A DNA stretch of 8,583 nt from contig DBLC01000109.1 of the NCBI GenBank assembly GCA_002297935.1, forward strand, positions 1-8,583, written 5' to 3'. This DNA comes from Dialister sp. UBA734. Its GTDB lineage: Bacteria; Bacillota; Negativicutes; Veillonellales; Dialisteraceae. A model generated the notes under the pieces. It was not told where the DNA came from. It searched no databases and was given only the letters and a program-made list of their open reading frames with translations. The translations under genes and the position numbers were made by a program. This document shows, piece after piece, positions 1 through 6,125 of the stretch; the stretch's first letter is position 1; each line of letters opens with the position of its first letter.

Positions 1-62
1 GAATTTTTATCCAAATCATCGTCAAGAAAATCCTTAAATAGCTCGCTATTCGCGGATTTCAT
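1..62 (-). CDS. Possible 5' end of a gene running off the left edge
   Basis: An open frame on the minus strand begins at the ATG at 62-60 and stays open to the window edge (about 20 codons). It encodes an acidic start, MKSANSELFKDF followed by several Asp residues, which reads more like protein than chance. An in-frame stop at 86-84 limits any upstream extension. The start is uncertain: a GAGG at 65-68 lies only two bases before the ATG, too close for a normal ribosome binding site. The stretch also overlaps a 10-bp inverted repeat (GAATTTTTAT at 1-10, complement at 76-85), so it could be repeat sequence. No family is recognised. Confidence 0.25.
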   Translation of the reverse strand, partial: MKSANSELFKDFLDDDLDKN

Positions 63-326
63 TTCCTCGCTTTGAATAAAAATTCAAGAATAATTCCAAA
101 TCATGATTAAATCAGTGTTTCCCTAGAGATTCTACCTCCAGTGTCAACTTCACTTACTTCCGATGGAAATATTGATTTCTCAATCAGTTTCATACCGGGA
201 TATTCCCTATCCGTTTCCTCCGGAACCACCTTCCCCATAGGGGAAGGCTTATATTTTGCGGCGCTTTTATTTTTGTTGCGCCGCCACCTTCACTTCTAAC
301 TTCTCACTACTCACTTCTCACTGCTT
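63..326. other. Intergenic region with hairpins and a 7-mer array
   Basis: This gap downstream of the TpsB gene holds no well-supported gene. A perfect hairpin lies at 229-247 (CCTTCCCC, loop ATA, GGGGAAGG), followed on the plus strand by a T-rich stretch. A second lies at 258-284 (GCGGCGC, 13-base AT-rich loop, GCGCCGC). A 7-mer array (291-325) abuts the TpsB stop. Neither hairpin has a T-run on the minus-strand side, so no convincing TpsB terminator is visible. A 43-codon minus-strand frame (238-107) starts inside the first hairpin and encodes MKLIEKSIFPSEVSEVDTGG in its middle; it could be a small protein or a gene remnant, but it has no well-placed ribosome binding site. Confidence 0.5.
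291..325 (-). repeat. Tandem 7-mer array abutting the TpsB stop codon
   Basis: Five head-to-tail 7-bp units run from 291 to 325 on the plus strand (CACTTCT, AACTTCT, CACTACT, CACTTCT, CACTGCT). In the sense of the TpsB gene they read AGTGAGA-like and start one base after its TAA (329-327). Because the unit is 7 bp and contains TGA or TAG, successive copies place stop codons in all three sense frames. A closely similar array follows the ATP-grasp gene at 6098-6125. Function is unknown. Confidence 0.8.
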
Positions 327-2018
327 TTATAGGTTTCTCTGCAGGTAGAAATGGATTCTGGGGTGCTGGCTTTCAATTTGTTCGGAGTGGTTCAGGGGGA
401 TACCGTAGACCACTTTGCCGTACCAGCCGTTTTTGCTGTATTCCAGGCCAAGGCCGGTGCTGGTGAGGAAGTCTTTCTGGGTACCGGCGGTGCTGAAGTT
501 GTTGTAGGAGACGCCGTGGTCCAGGAAAAGGAAGCTGCGCCAGGTCTGGTGGTCTTTGCTCAGGGGGAATCCGTATTCCCACCCCAGGGCCCAACCTTTG
601 TCGCCGGAGAGGAGGCCTTCTTTAAATCCGCGAATGCTGGACATGCCGCCTAGGGAGAATTGTTCTGTCGAGGGCAGTTCTTGGAAGGCGGTGTATTGTC
701 CGTAGAGGCGATACAGCAGGTATCGATCATGGGGCAGGTTCTGCCGGCGCATCAGGTAGCCGCTGTAGTAGGAGCCATTGTTATCTTCTTCACGAATGCG
801 ATTGTCATTTTTGTATCCAGTCACGCTGGCCATGGCGAACCAAAGGCCGTTTTCATCAAAACTTCTGGCACTGATACCTGCTTTGATAGTCCGTGTTTCA
901 TTATCCGCCAGAGCCATGCCAGCGTAGGTAGTGTCGGACCATTTCCGATGGCCTTCGAGGAACACATCCACTTTGGACAATTCGGTGATATGAAGCGGAT
1001 GGGTGATGGACAGGGCCACGTCGTTGGAATTGGCTTTCATATCGAAATCTTTGAAAGCCCCGTCGATGATGTCCACCAGGTTTCTACTATAGGAAATAGA
1101 AGCTCGTGTTCCGTGATGGCCCCAAGGGGTATCATACATGAGAGAACCGCCCCAGGTACCTTCGGTCCACACCGGGGTGACTGCCAAACTGGCGTCGTGA
1201 CCACCGATACCGCGGTATTCGCTGTAGGCCCCAATGCGATAGCGACCGCTTTCTTTCTGTCCGGCGTTATCGGCGAAGATAAAACTGGTCACTGGGTTTT
1301 CCGGTTCTTCCACAGTGAGCAGTACATCCGACGTGCCTTCTTCGTCCCCCGGTACGAGCTGGGCTTGCACTGGATAGGTATTGGTGGAATTGTAGGTCCG
1401 CAGCTGGTCCTGCAACGCATCCACATTGACCAATTCGCCGTGTACGGTTTGGATGCGGTGCAGCAGGGTATCTTCGGCAATTCGATGATTTCCTGTCACT
1501 ATGGTTTTGCCATAGGTGCCTTCGATGAGACGAATGTACACGATACCGTCTTGCACCTTCTGGGGCGGCAGCACCGCCTGGGCGGTGAGGATGCCTTTTT
1601 CTTGGTACAATGCATTAAGCCTGTCCACCATGTCATTCAATTCGGTAACCGTCATGGGGCCGGCGCCTTTAAAATGAATGGCTTTCACGATGTCTTCTTG
1701 GGATAAAAGTTTCGATGGAGTGACGCGGATTTCTTTCACTTCAAATTGGAGTTCTCCCGCTTCACTCTCTTCTTTCTTCGTTTCTACAGAAATATCACTT
1801 TTCGGTTGGGCGATATTTTTGTAGCGACTGTATTTGTAGTAGGATAACGAATTTTGGTAATCCTCAGTGGAACGCTGGGCGCGATTGGAAATTTTATTCA
1901 TCTCCGCTTTCACGTCTGTTCTTACATCGGTAATACTATCGGCACTGGCTATGCCGCCGGTCAGGAAACTTAGCAACAGCAGACTTATAAACAGTTTGGT
2001 TTTCTTGGGATCTATCAT
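327..2018 (-). CDS. TpsB-type outer-membrane transporter (ShlB/FhaC/HecB family)
   Basis: This 563-residue protein is the outer-membrane pore of a two-partner (type Vb) secretion system. It would bind the TPS domain of a TpsA exoprotein through periplasmic POTRA domains and export it through a 16-strand barrel. A signal peptide is clear: KKTK, a Leu-rich core, then a likely cut after IASA (residue 26). Residues 27-85 are polar and helix-prone, as in the plug helix and linker of FhaC. POTRA 1 spans about 90-170 and POTRA 2 about 171-240. The barrel follows from about 243, with the conserved motif FSLGGMSSIRGF at 454-465, whose IRGF matches the loop-6 VRGY/F signature of the Omp85 superfamily. 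The last residue is Leu rather than the usual aromatic. Length is normal for the family (about 550-590). The start is fixed by AAGGAGG eight bases upstream. No tpsA gene lies in the window; it could be left of the edge or elsewhere. Confidence 0.95.
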   Translation of the reverse strand: MIDPKKTKLFISLLLLSFLTGGIASADSITDVRTDVKAEMNKISNRAQRSTEDYQNSLSYYKYSRYKNIAQPKSDISVETKKEESEAGELQFEVKEIRVTPSKLLSQEDIVKAIHFKGAGPMTVTELNDMVDRLNALYQEKGILTAQAVLPPQKVQDGIVYIRLIEGTYGKTIVTGNHRIAEDTLLHRIQTVHGELVNVDALQDQLRTYNSTNTYPVQAQLVPGDEEGTSDVLLTVEEPENPVTSFIFADNAGQKESGRYRIGAYSEYRGIGGHDASLAVTPVWTEGTWGGSLMYDTPWGHHGTRASISYSRNLVDIIDGAFKDFDMKANSNDVALSITHPLHITELSKVDVFLEGHRKWSDTTYAGMALADNETRTIKAGISARSFDENGLWFAMASVTGYKNDNRIREEDNNGSYYSGYLMRRQNLPHDRYLLYRLYGQYTAFQELPSTEQFSLGGMSSIRGFKEGLLSGDKGWALGWEYGFPLSKDHQTWRSFLFLDHGVSYNNFSTAGTQKDFLTSTGLGLEYSKNGWYGKVVYGIPLNHSEQIESQHPRIHFYLQRNL

Positions 2019-2026
2019 GGGACATT

Positions 2027-2033
2027 CCTCCTT
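2027..2033 (-). promoter_or_regulatory. Ribosome binding site of the TpsB gene
   Basis: The minus strand reads AAGGAGG, a near-perfect Shine-Dalgarno sequence, eight bases before the ATG at 2018-2016. It settles the start codon. It lies only six bases from the stop (2042-2040) of the open frame that runs through the upstream 9-mer array, so the two could be translationally linked. Confidence 0.85.
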
Positions 2034-2037
2034 GGAT

Positions 2038-2231
2038 GGTTACAAGTTTCTCAGGATTCTCAGGTTACTCAGGTTACTCAGGTATCTCGGGTATCTCAAG
2101 GTTCTAATGGTTCTTAGGGTTCTTAGGGTTCTTAGGATTTTCAAATGTGCCAAGTGACGATAGCACCTATTAGCACATTCGAGGAACCTAAGCAGCCTGA
2201 GAAACTTGAGAAACCTGAGTAACCTATAACC
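2038..2231. repeat. Palindromic 9-mer repeat element, copy 1
   Basis: The left arm is eleven tandem 9-bp units (2044-2142; AGGTTTCTC, AGGTTACTC, AGGGTTCTT variants) followed by AAATGTGC at 2143-2150. A 22-base spacer (2151-2172) is followed by GCACATTC (2173-2180) and five complementary units (2181-2225; GAGAAACCT type). The ends match as well: GGTTAC at 2038 and ATAACC at 2231. The arms can pair over tens of bases in several registers, and the unequal unit number (11 against 5) suggests gain or loss of units by slippage. The element separates the TpsB ribosome binding site from any upstream promoter, so it is probably transcribed in the TpsB leader. A 90-codon minus-strand frame (2312-2040) reads through it as Leu-Arg-rich triplets; this is probably a by-product of the 9-bp period, although a leader ORF is possible. 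Confidence 0.85.
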
Positions 2232-2305
2232 ACAAGCAAAATCATCGTATTCACTATAGGAAAGATACAATATTCCTATTTTGCCTGTAGTGTAACAAAA
2301 TAAAA

Positions 2306-2343
2306 CCACCATGACCCTGTCACATATGACAGGGTCATGGTGG
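2306..2343 (-). terminator. Perfect 17-bp hairpin with a T-rich tail on the minus strand
   Basis: CCACCATGACCCTGTCA (2306-2322) is exactly complementary to 2327-2343, with a four-base loop CATA. On the minus strand the stem is followed by TTTTATTTTG, as in an intrinsic terminator pointing toward the TpsB gene. No recognised minus-strand gene precedes it, so it could end a small RNA, insulate TpsB from upstream transcription, or act as a leader attenuator. Each arm also contains a smaller palindrome, TGAC-N3-GTCA, 15 bp apart centre to centre, which would suit an operator for a dimeric regulator. No convincing -35/-10 pair is visible between here and the 9-mer element; the best is a weak TTACAC-17-TATTGT on the minus strand. 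Confidence 0.6.
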
Positions 2344-2379
2344 GATTTCGTGAAATAAGGGAGGAATCGCTTTTAATTA

Positions 2380-2646
2380 CAGGTTCTTAGGGTTCTGAAG
2401 GTGCTAAGGGTTCTGATGGGCCTTGAATGTGCCAACCAACGCTAGAGAGGACGCCTAAACAAATAGAGGAAACGTATTTCCTACCGCTAGAGCGAGCTAT
2501 CCCCTGGACTTTTCGCTACGCTCAAGTCCTATCCCCTTTCAAAGAAAGGGGATTTTTAATCAATGATACCGCTCGCGTCTATCATCACGTTCGAGACCCC
2601 TCAGAACCTTTAGTACCTTCAGAACCCTAAGTACCCTGAGCCGCCT
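2380..2646. repeat. Palindromic 9-mer repeat element, copy 2, with a long structured centre
   Basis: Five 9-bp units (2380-2424; AGGGTTCTG type) run into the cap GAATGTGC (2425-2432). The opposite arm has a variant cap TCACGTTC (2585-2592) and six complementary units (2593-2646; CAGAACCCT type). The arms match closely over more than 60 bases. The spacer of about 150 bases, against 22 in copy 1, contains three further hairpins: AGGAAA-CGTA-TTTCCT (2467-2482), GGACTT/AAGTCC (2506-2529) and a terminator-like hairpin (2533-2551). CGCTAG occurs at 2440-2445 and ACCGCTAG at 2483-2490. This arrangement suggests that one repeat was inserted into the loop of another. The element ends just upstream of the kinase promoter and is probably outside that transcript. 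The open frames across it look incidental. Confidence 0.75.
2533..2557 (+). terminator. Terminator-like hairpin
   Basis: CCCCTTTC (2533-2540), loop AAA and GAAAGGGG (2544-2551) form a perfect 8-bp stem followed by ATTTTT. It has the shape of a plus-strand intrinsic terminator, but no plus-strand gene lies upstream in the window. It may be a structural part of the repeat element or a block to stray transcription before the kinase promoter. Confidence 0.5.
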
Positions 2647-2654
2647 AATACTCT

Positions 2655-2683
2655 TTGCTTATATGCTAATCTTATTATATAAT
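2655..2683 (+). promoter_or_regulatory. Candidate sigma-70-type promoter of the hybrid kinase
   Basis: TTGCTT (2655-2660) and a perfect TATAAT (2678-2683) are separated by exactly 17 bp. Transcription would start near 2690, giving a leader of about 220 bases. That leader would carry the 7-mer hairpin (2702-2746) and the five-unit 9-mer array (2801-2845). The -35 box matches consensus at three of six positions. Confidence 0.6.
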
Positions 2684-2701
2684 TGGTATAAATATAAACA
2701 T

Positions 2702-2746
2702 GGGGTAGCTAGTGACTAGTGACTGGTGACTAGTTTTTGATACCCC
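2702..2746 (+). repeat. 7-mer array inside a hairpin in the kinase leader
   Basis: GGGGTA (2702-2707) pairs with TACCCC (2741-2746). Inside lie three tandem 7-mers (TAGTGAC, TAGTGAC, TGGTGAC; 2710-2730) plus a partial copy, and CTAGT (2709-2713) pairs with ACTAG (2729-2733). A T-run (2734-2738) lies within the outer loop, so the inner hairpin plus T-run is weakly terminator-like. The unit differs from the 3'-flank 7-mers but shares AGTGA and also carries stops. Confidence 0.6.
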
Positions 2747-2800
2747 CTATCATGCCATTCTGTCAAGTTAAAGATTGACGTTAGTAGAAATGTTTCCCTC

Positions 2801-2845
2801 GAGAAACTTAAGAAACTTGAGAACCCTGAGCAACCTGAGAAACTT
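2801..2845 (+). repeat. Five-unit 9-mer array in the kinase leader
   Basis: The five tandem units are GAGAAACTT, AAGAAACTT, GAGAACCCT, GAGCAACCT and GAGAAACTT. This is a single arm with no facing arm and no clear GCACATTC cap. The units lie in an open frame from ATG 2790 to TAA 2883-2885 (31 codons), which begins MFPSRNLRNLRTLSNLRNF and stops shortly before the kinase start. That frame lacks a clear ribosome binding site. Orientation relative to the downstream gene is the same as in the arrays in front of the TpsB and lipoprotein genes. Confidence 0.8.
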
Positions 2846-2913
2846 TTATCTCAGCAGAAATCATCTTATATTTCGCTTCACTTAATGGCATGGAAGAAAC
2901 GATGAGGTCTACT

Positions 2914-5754
2914 ATGGATAAAGAGATATTTCATGAAGCCATTATTTATTCCGTTGACGCCAATGAGCCGCCTGTTCTCACAGAGGAGAACCAGGCGGCT
3001 ATTCGTCATGCCTTACAGGTGAATCATGCGGTGGGATTTCTGGCCGGCCGGTATGATGCGGATTTGTCTATCACCCATGTGAGCAGTTATTTCTTGCACA
3101 ACATGGGCTATACCGAGGAGTCGTTCCTGGCCTTTTCGGGTGGTCATCTGCGGACCATTTTCTTTGGGGACAACCAGTCTTTCTTAGCCCCTGACCAGTT
3201 TCCCACGTTGCACGGTGAGGGGGAAGGGGAAATCTTGACCGGCGATGGCTATCCCCTGCTGGTGCATATGTACAAAACAGATACCATCGATGAGAATGGC
3301 GAGCGGCTGTGGATTCTGTCGGTGCAGGTCAATGAGGTGAAGGAAAATCTGCAGTTGGTGAATCAAATCATTCACTCCGGTTCCTGGACGCTGGATTGCG
3401 ATAAAGAAGGCCGTATCATCAAAGGATTTTTCAGCCATGATTTCCGTGCCATGCTAGGTTACCATGATATCATCGATTTCCCCAATGACCTGTCATCATG
3501 GAGCCAAGCTCTTCATCCAGATGACAAAGAGCGAGTGGAGCACCTTTTGAAACAAGCGTTGCAAGACCCTACAGGAGAAACGAAGTTTGATACGGAATAC
3601 CGCATACAACTAGCAGACGGTTCATACCAGTGGTTCCATGATGTAGGTGATATCAATCGCCGCATCGATGGCAGTCCGTGCCGCATGGTGGGAATTTTTG
3701 TTAACATCAACCAGCGAAAACTGGCAGAAGAAGAAGCCCAGAAGGTGCAAGCCCTCGCCAGAAGAAATGATGCGTTGTCTCAACTTTTGTCCGGTACCAG
3801 CCAGCTCATTGATCGCTTGGCGGTCTGTGACCTGGAGCATGACACGTACCAGTCTTATATTTGCAAAAATCATCTCATTCCTGATAGCAGCGGTGCTTTT
3901 CATGATTTTGCCGCCCACGATATGATTCCTAAGTATAAGCCTTTGACCCAAGGGATTTCCTGGGAAACATTTTGTACAGCGGACCACTTGAATACCCTAT
4001 TTTCTCATCAAAAAGACATGTACCGCATGGAATACGCCACCTATGATGAAACCATCTTCAAGAGTCTGGCGATTTCCCCTATGTCCTGGAAGGATGGGAA
4101 GCTCCAGAAGGTACTCCTCATGGGGCAGGATATCACCAAGGAAAAGCAAGAGGAAATACAGGCACGGCAGGCTCTGAAAGAAGCCTGTGACGCTGCCAAC
4201 CGGGCCAGCCAGGCGAAAACCGATTTCCTGTCCAACATGTCCCACGACATCCGCACCCCTATGAATGCCATCATCGGCATGACCGCCATCGCCGGTGCCC
4301 ACATCGACCAGAAGGAGCGTGTCCAGGATTGCCTTGGAAAAATCACCCAGGCCAGCCGCCATCTGTTGGGGCTCATCAATGAAATTCTCGATATGTCCCG
4401 CATCGAAAGCGGCCGGTTCGCCTTGACGGAAGATGATTTCTCCCTGTCCGACATGATTGACAATCTGATTGCCATCAACCAGGCGGATATTGATTTCCAT
4501 CATCACCAGTTGTCGGTTTATCTGAACGACCTGCGACACGAAAAAGTCACTGGCGACAGTCTCCGGCTTCAGCAGATTCTGACCAATATCCTTTCCAATG
4601 CCATCAAGTACACCCCCGACGGCGGACATATTTCTATTTCCATTTCCGAAATGCCCAGCCTGTCGCCCGAAATCGGCTGTTTCCAATTTGTCATCGAAGA
4701 CAATGGCATCGGCATGACCAAAGAGTTCCAGGAAATTCTTTTCCAGCCTTTCACCCGGGCGGATGACAAGCGGACTGGGAAAGTGCAGGGCACCGGCCTT
4801 GGCATGGCCATTGCGCAGAACATCGCCCGTATGATGAATGGCAAGATTGACGTAGAAAGCCAGCTGGGCAAAGGGTCCAAGTTCACCATCACAGTGAACT
4901 TGAAACTGCAGGAAACGGACCTGACGCCCCTGGAAGATTTGATTCACCTGCCGGTGCTGGTGGTGGACGATGACCCGGTGTGCTGCGAATCCACGGTGCA
5001 TCTCCTGAAAGAAATCGGCATCGACGGCGAATTTGTCACCTCCGGCAAGCAGGCCATCGACATTGTGCGGGCCCGGTACCAGCAGAACAACAATTATTTC
5101 GCCATCATCATTGATTGGCAAATGCCGGAAATGGACGGACTGGAAACCACCCGCCGGATCCGGAAAATCGTAGGCCCCGACGTGACCATTATTATTCTCT
5201 CCGCTTACGATTTCAGTGAAGTGGAAGAACTGGCTAAAGAAGCCGGCGTAGACACTTTCATCGCCAAGCCGCTCTTCCGGTCCCGTCTGGTGTCGGTGCT
5301 GAAAAGTGTGGCTACAGGAAATACTTGCCCCGCAGAAAGCACCACGTCGCTGGATGATTTCTCCGAAGTCCACTTGGACGGGAAACATCTCCTGCTGGTA
5401 GAAGACAATGCACTGAACAGTGAAATCGCTTCGGAAATTCTCCGCATGACCGGCGCCGATGTGGACATCGCGGAAAATGGACAGGAAGCGGTCCATAAAT
5501 TCATCCACGCCAAGCCGTCCCACTATGATTTGATATTCATGGATATCCAGATGCCCCTCATGAACGGCTACGAAGCCACCCAGGCCATCCGTATGCTGGA
5601 TCGAAAAGACGCCCGCACCATCCCCATCATCGCCATGACCGCCAACGCCTTCTCCGAAGACATCCTCCGGGCCAAACAATCCGGCATGGACGAACACATC
5701 GCGAAACCGCTGGATATGAAGAAACTGTATGATGTGCTGAGGAAATACTTGTAA
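2914..5754 (+). CDS. Soluble hybrid sensor histidine kinase with two receiver domains
   Basis: This is a 946-residue cytosolic signalling protein. In order it has a PAS-like domain (about 25-140), a PAS_3-type domain (about 150-268, ending in a GIFVNINQRK hinge), a third PAS-like module (about 285-408, ending in GQDITKEK), a coiled linker, and HisKA with the phosphoacceptor His444 in FLSNMSHDIRTPMNA. The HATPase_c domain follows, with N-box NILSNAIKY, G1 DNGIGM and G2 GTGLGMAI. Two receivers end the protein. REC1 has Asp734 in IIIDWQMPEMDG and Lys in FIAKPLF. REC2 has Asp877 in FMDIQMPLMNG, T in AMTANAF and Lys in IAKPLD. No membrane segment or HPt domain is present, so a separate HPt protein is expected to receive the phosphate. 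The ATG at 2914 is preferred because GAGG lies six bases upstream; in-frame ATGs at 2890 and 2902 would add 8 or 4 residues. A terminator-like palindrome follows. The ligand cannot be told from sequence. Confidence 0.93.
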   Translation: MDKEIFHEAIIYSVDANEPPVLTEENQAAIRHALQVNHAVGFLAGRYDADLSITHVSSYFLHNMGYTEESFLAFSGGHLRTIFFGDNQSFLAPDQFPTLHGEGEGEILTGDGYPLLVHMYKTDTIDENGERLWILSVQVNEVKENLQLVNQIIHSGSWTLDCDKEGRIIKGFFSHDFRAMLGYHDIIDFPNDLSSWSQALHPDDKERVEHLLKQALQDPTGETKFDTEYRIQLADGSYQWFHDVGDINRRIDGSPCRMVGIFVNINQRKLAEEEAQKVQALARRNDALSQLLSGTSQLIDRLAVCDLEHDTYQSYICKNHLIPDSSGAFHDFAAHDMIPKYKPLTQGISWETFCTADHLNTLFSHQKDMYRMEYATYDETIFKSLAISPMSWKDGKLQKVLLMGQDITKEKQEEIQARQALKEACDAANRASQAKTDFLSNMSHDIRTPMNAIIGMTAIAGAHIDQKERVQDCLGKITQASRHLLGLINEILDMSRIESGRFALTEDDFSLSDMIDNLIAINQADIDFHHHQLSVYLNDLRHEKVTGDSLRLQQILTNILSNAIKYTPDGGHISISISEMPSLSPEIGCFQFVIEDNGIGMTKEFQEILFQPFTRADDKRTGKVQGTGLGMAIAQNIARMMNGKIDVESQLGKGSKFTITVNLKLQETDLTPLEDLIHLPVLVVDDDPVCCESTVHLLKEIGIDGEFVTSGKQAIDIVRARYQQNNNYFAIIIDWQMPEMDGLETTRRIRKIVGPDVTIIILSAYDFSEVEELAKEAGVDTFIAKPLFRSRLVSVLKSVATGNTCPAESTTSLDDFSEVHLDGKHLLLVEDNALNSEIASEILRMTGADVDIAENGQEAVHKFIHAKPSHYDLIFMDIQMPLMNGYEATQAIRMLDRKDARTIPIIAMTANAFSEDILRAKQSGMDEHIAKPLDMKKLYDVLRKYL

Positions 5755-5802
5755 CTAGCGGCAGCACCCTATCATCATTGGGAAATATTGCGGTTGTGCT
5801 AT

Positions 5803-6078
5803 AGGTTATACTCTATGGCATCGTTATTCTCACATCGTATGGATACAAATTTTCAAAGGGTTATTATTCTGCCGATTCCTTTGAAGTCACAAAATAGAAA
5901 TACCGCTAGCATCAGGTTATAAAAGGTTATGCCAAGACAGATGGAATAACCCTTTATAACCTTGATGCTAGCGGTATTTTTTATATTGCGACTCTGCCGA
6001 AATCAGTACAATAATAACCTTTTGACAAGCGGCATCTATGCTAAATGAGAAGAGTGGTATCACGCAGAGCAATAACCT
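5803..6078. repeat. Nested AGGTTAT palindrome between convergent genes
   Basis: The convergent gap is one imperfect palindrome of about 275 bp centred near 5938-5940. Successive GGTTAT motifs on the left (5804, 5859, 5915, 5925) are mirrored by ATAACC on the right (5946, 5956, 6014, 6072). The segment 5853-5877 matches the reverse complement of 6001-6025 at 21 of 25 positions. The inner arms 5898-5930 and 5946-5979 match at about 32 of 34 with one gap. The outermost arms are diverged but still alignable. It resembles a miniature inverted-repeat element or an amplified terminator; no coding sequence is visible. Confidence 0.8.
5898..5982. terminator. Bidirectional intrinsic terminator
   Basis: The inner arms of the convergent palindrome form a stem of about 33 bp (AAATACCGCTAGCATC at the base) with a 15-base loop at 5931-5945. 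On the plus strand it is followed by six Ts (5977-5982), which suits termination of the kinase mRNA. On the minus strand it is followed by TTTCTATTTTG, which suits termination of the lipoprotein/ATP-grasp operon. The stem is much longer than a typical terminator. Confidence 0.75.
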
Positions 6079-6097
6079 ATTATTTTGCCCCTTCCAC

Positions 6098-6125
6098 CAC
6101 TTCTCACTTCTCACTTCTAACTGCC
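6098..6125 (-). repeat. Tandem 7-mer array abutting the ATP-grasp stop codon
   Basis: Three CACTTCT units (6098-6118) plus AACTGCC (6119-6125) lie just beyond the TAG stop (6129-6127) of the ATP-grasp gene. In the sense strand this reads GGCAGTTAGAAGTGAGAAG, close to the array following the TpsB gene. Both begin at the same distance (one base) from the stop codon, and both are followed by GGTGG-containing sequence. The TGA/TAG-containing 7-mer produces stops in all sense frames. Confidence 0.8.

Noticed and set aside
660..1706. A 348-codon plus-strand frame opposite the TpsB gene
   Set aside because: It is a shadow of the TpsB gene, with a His/Gly/Phe-rich composition and no ribosome binding site or family motif.
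2044..2225. CRISPR array or replication iterons
   Set aside because: The 9-bp units are directly adjacent without unique spacers, no cas or rep gene is present, and the units do not match DnaA boxes (TTATCCACA).
2040..2312. A leucine-rich-repeat protein of 90 residues
   Set aside because: The Leu-Arg triplets come from the 9-bp repeat unit in a palindromic DNA element, and both strands give similar strings. It is kept only as a possible leader frame.
2427..2630. A 67-codon plus-strand frame between the TpsB gene and the kinase
   Set aside because: It starts in the GAATGTGC cap, crosses hairpins and ends in the 9-mer array, all of which are repeat sequence, and it lies upstream of the predicted kinase promoter.
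2890..2913. Starting the kinase at the first in-frame ATG (2890)
   Set aside because: No Shine-Dalgarno sequence precedes it, whereas GAGG lies six bases before the ATG at 2914; the longer start remains possible.
3997..5697. A 566-codon open frame on the minus strand opposite the kinase
   Set aside because: It is antisense to a protein with complete kinase and receiver motifs, has no recognisable domains, and is explained by the strong C-ending codon bias of the sense strand.
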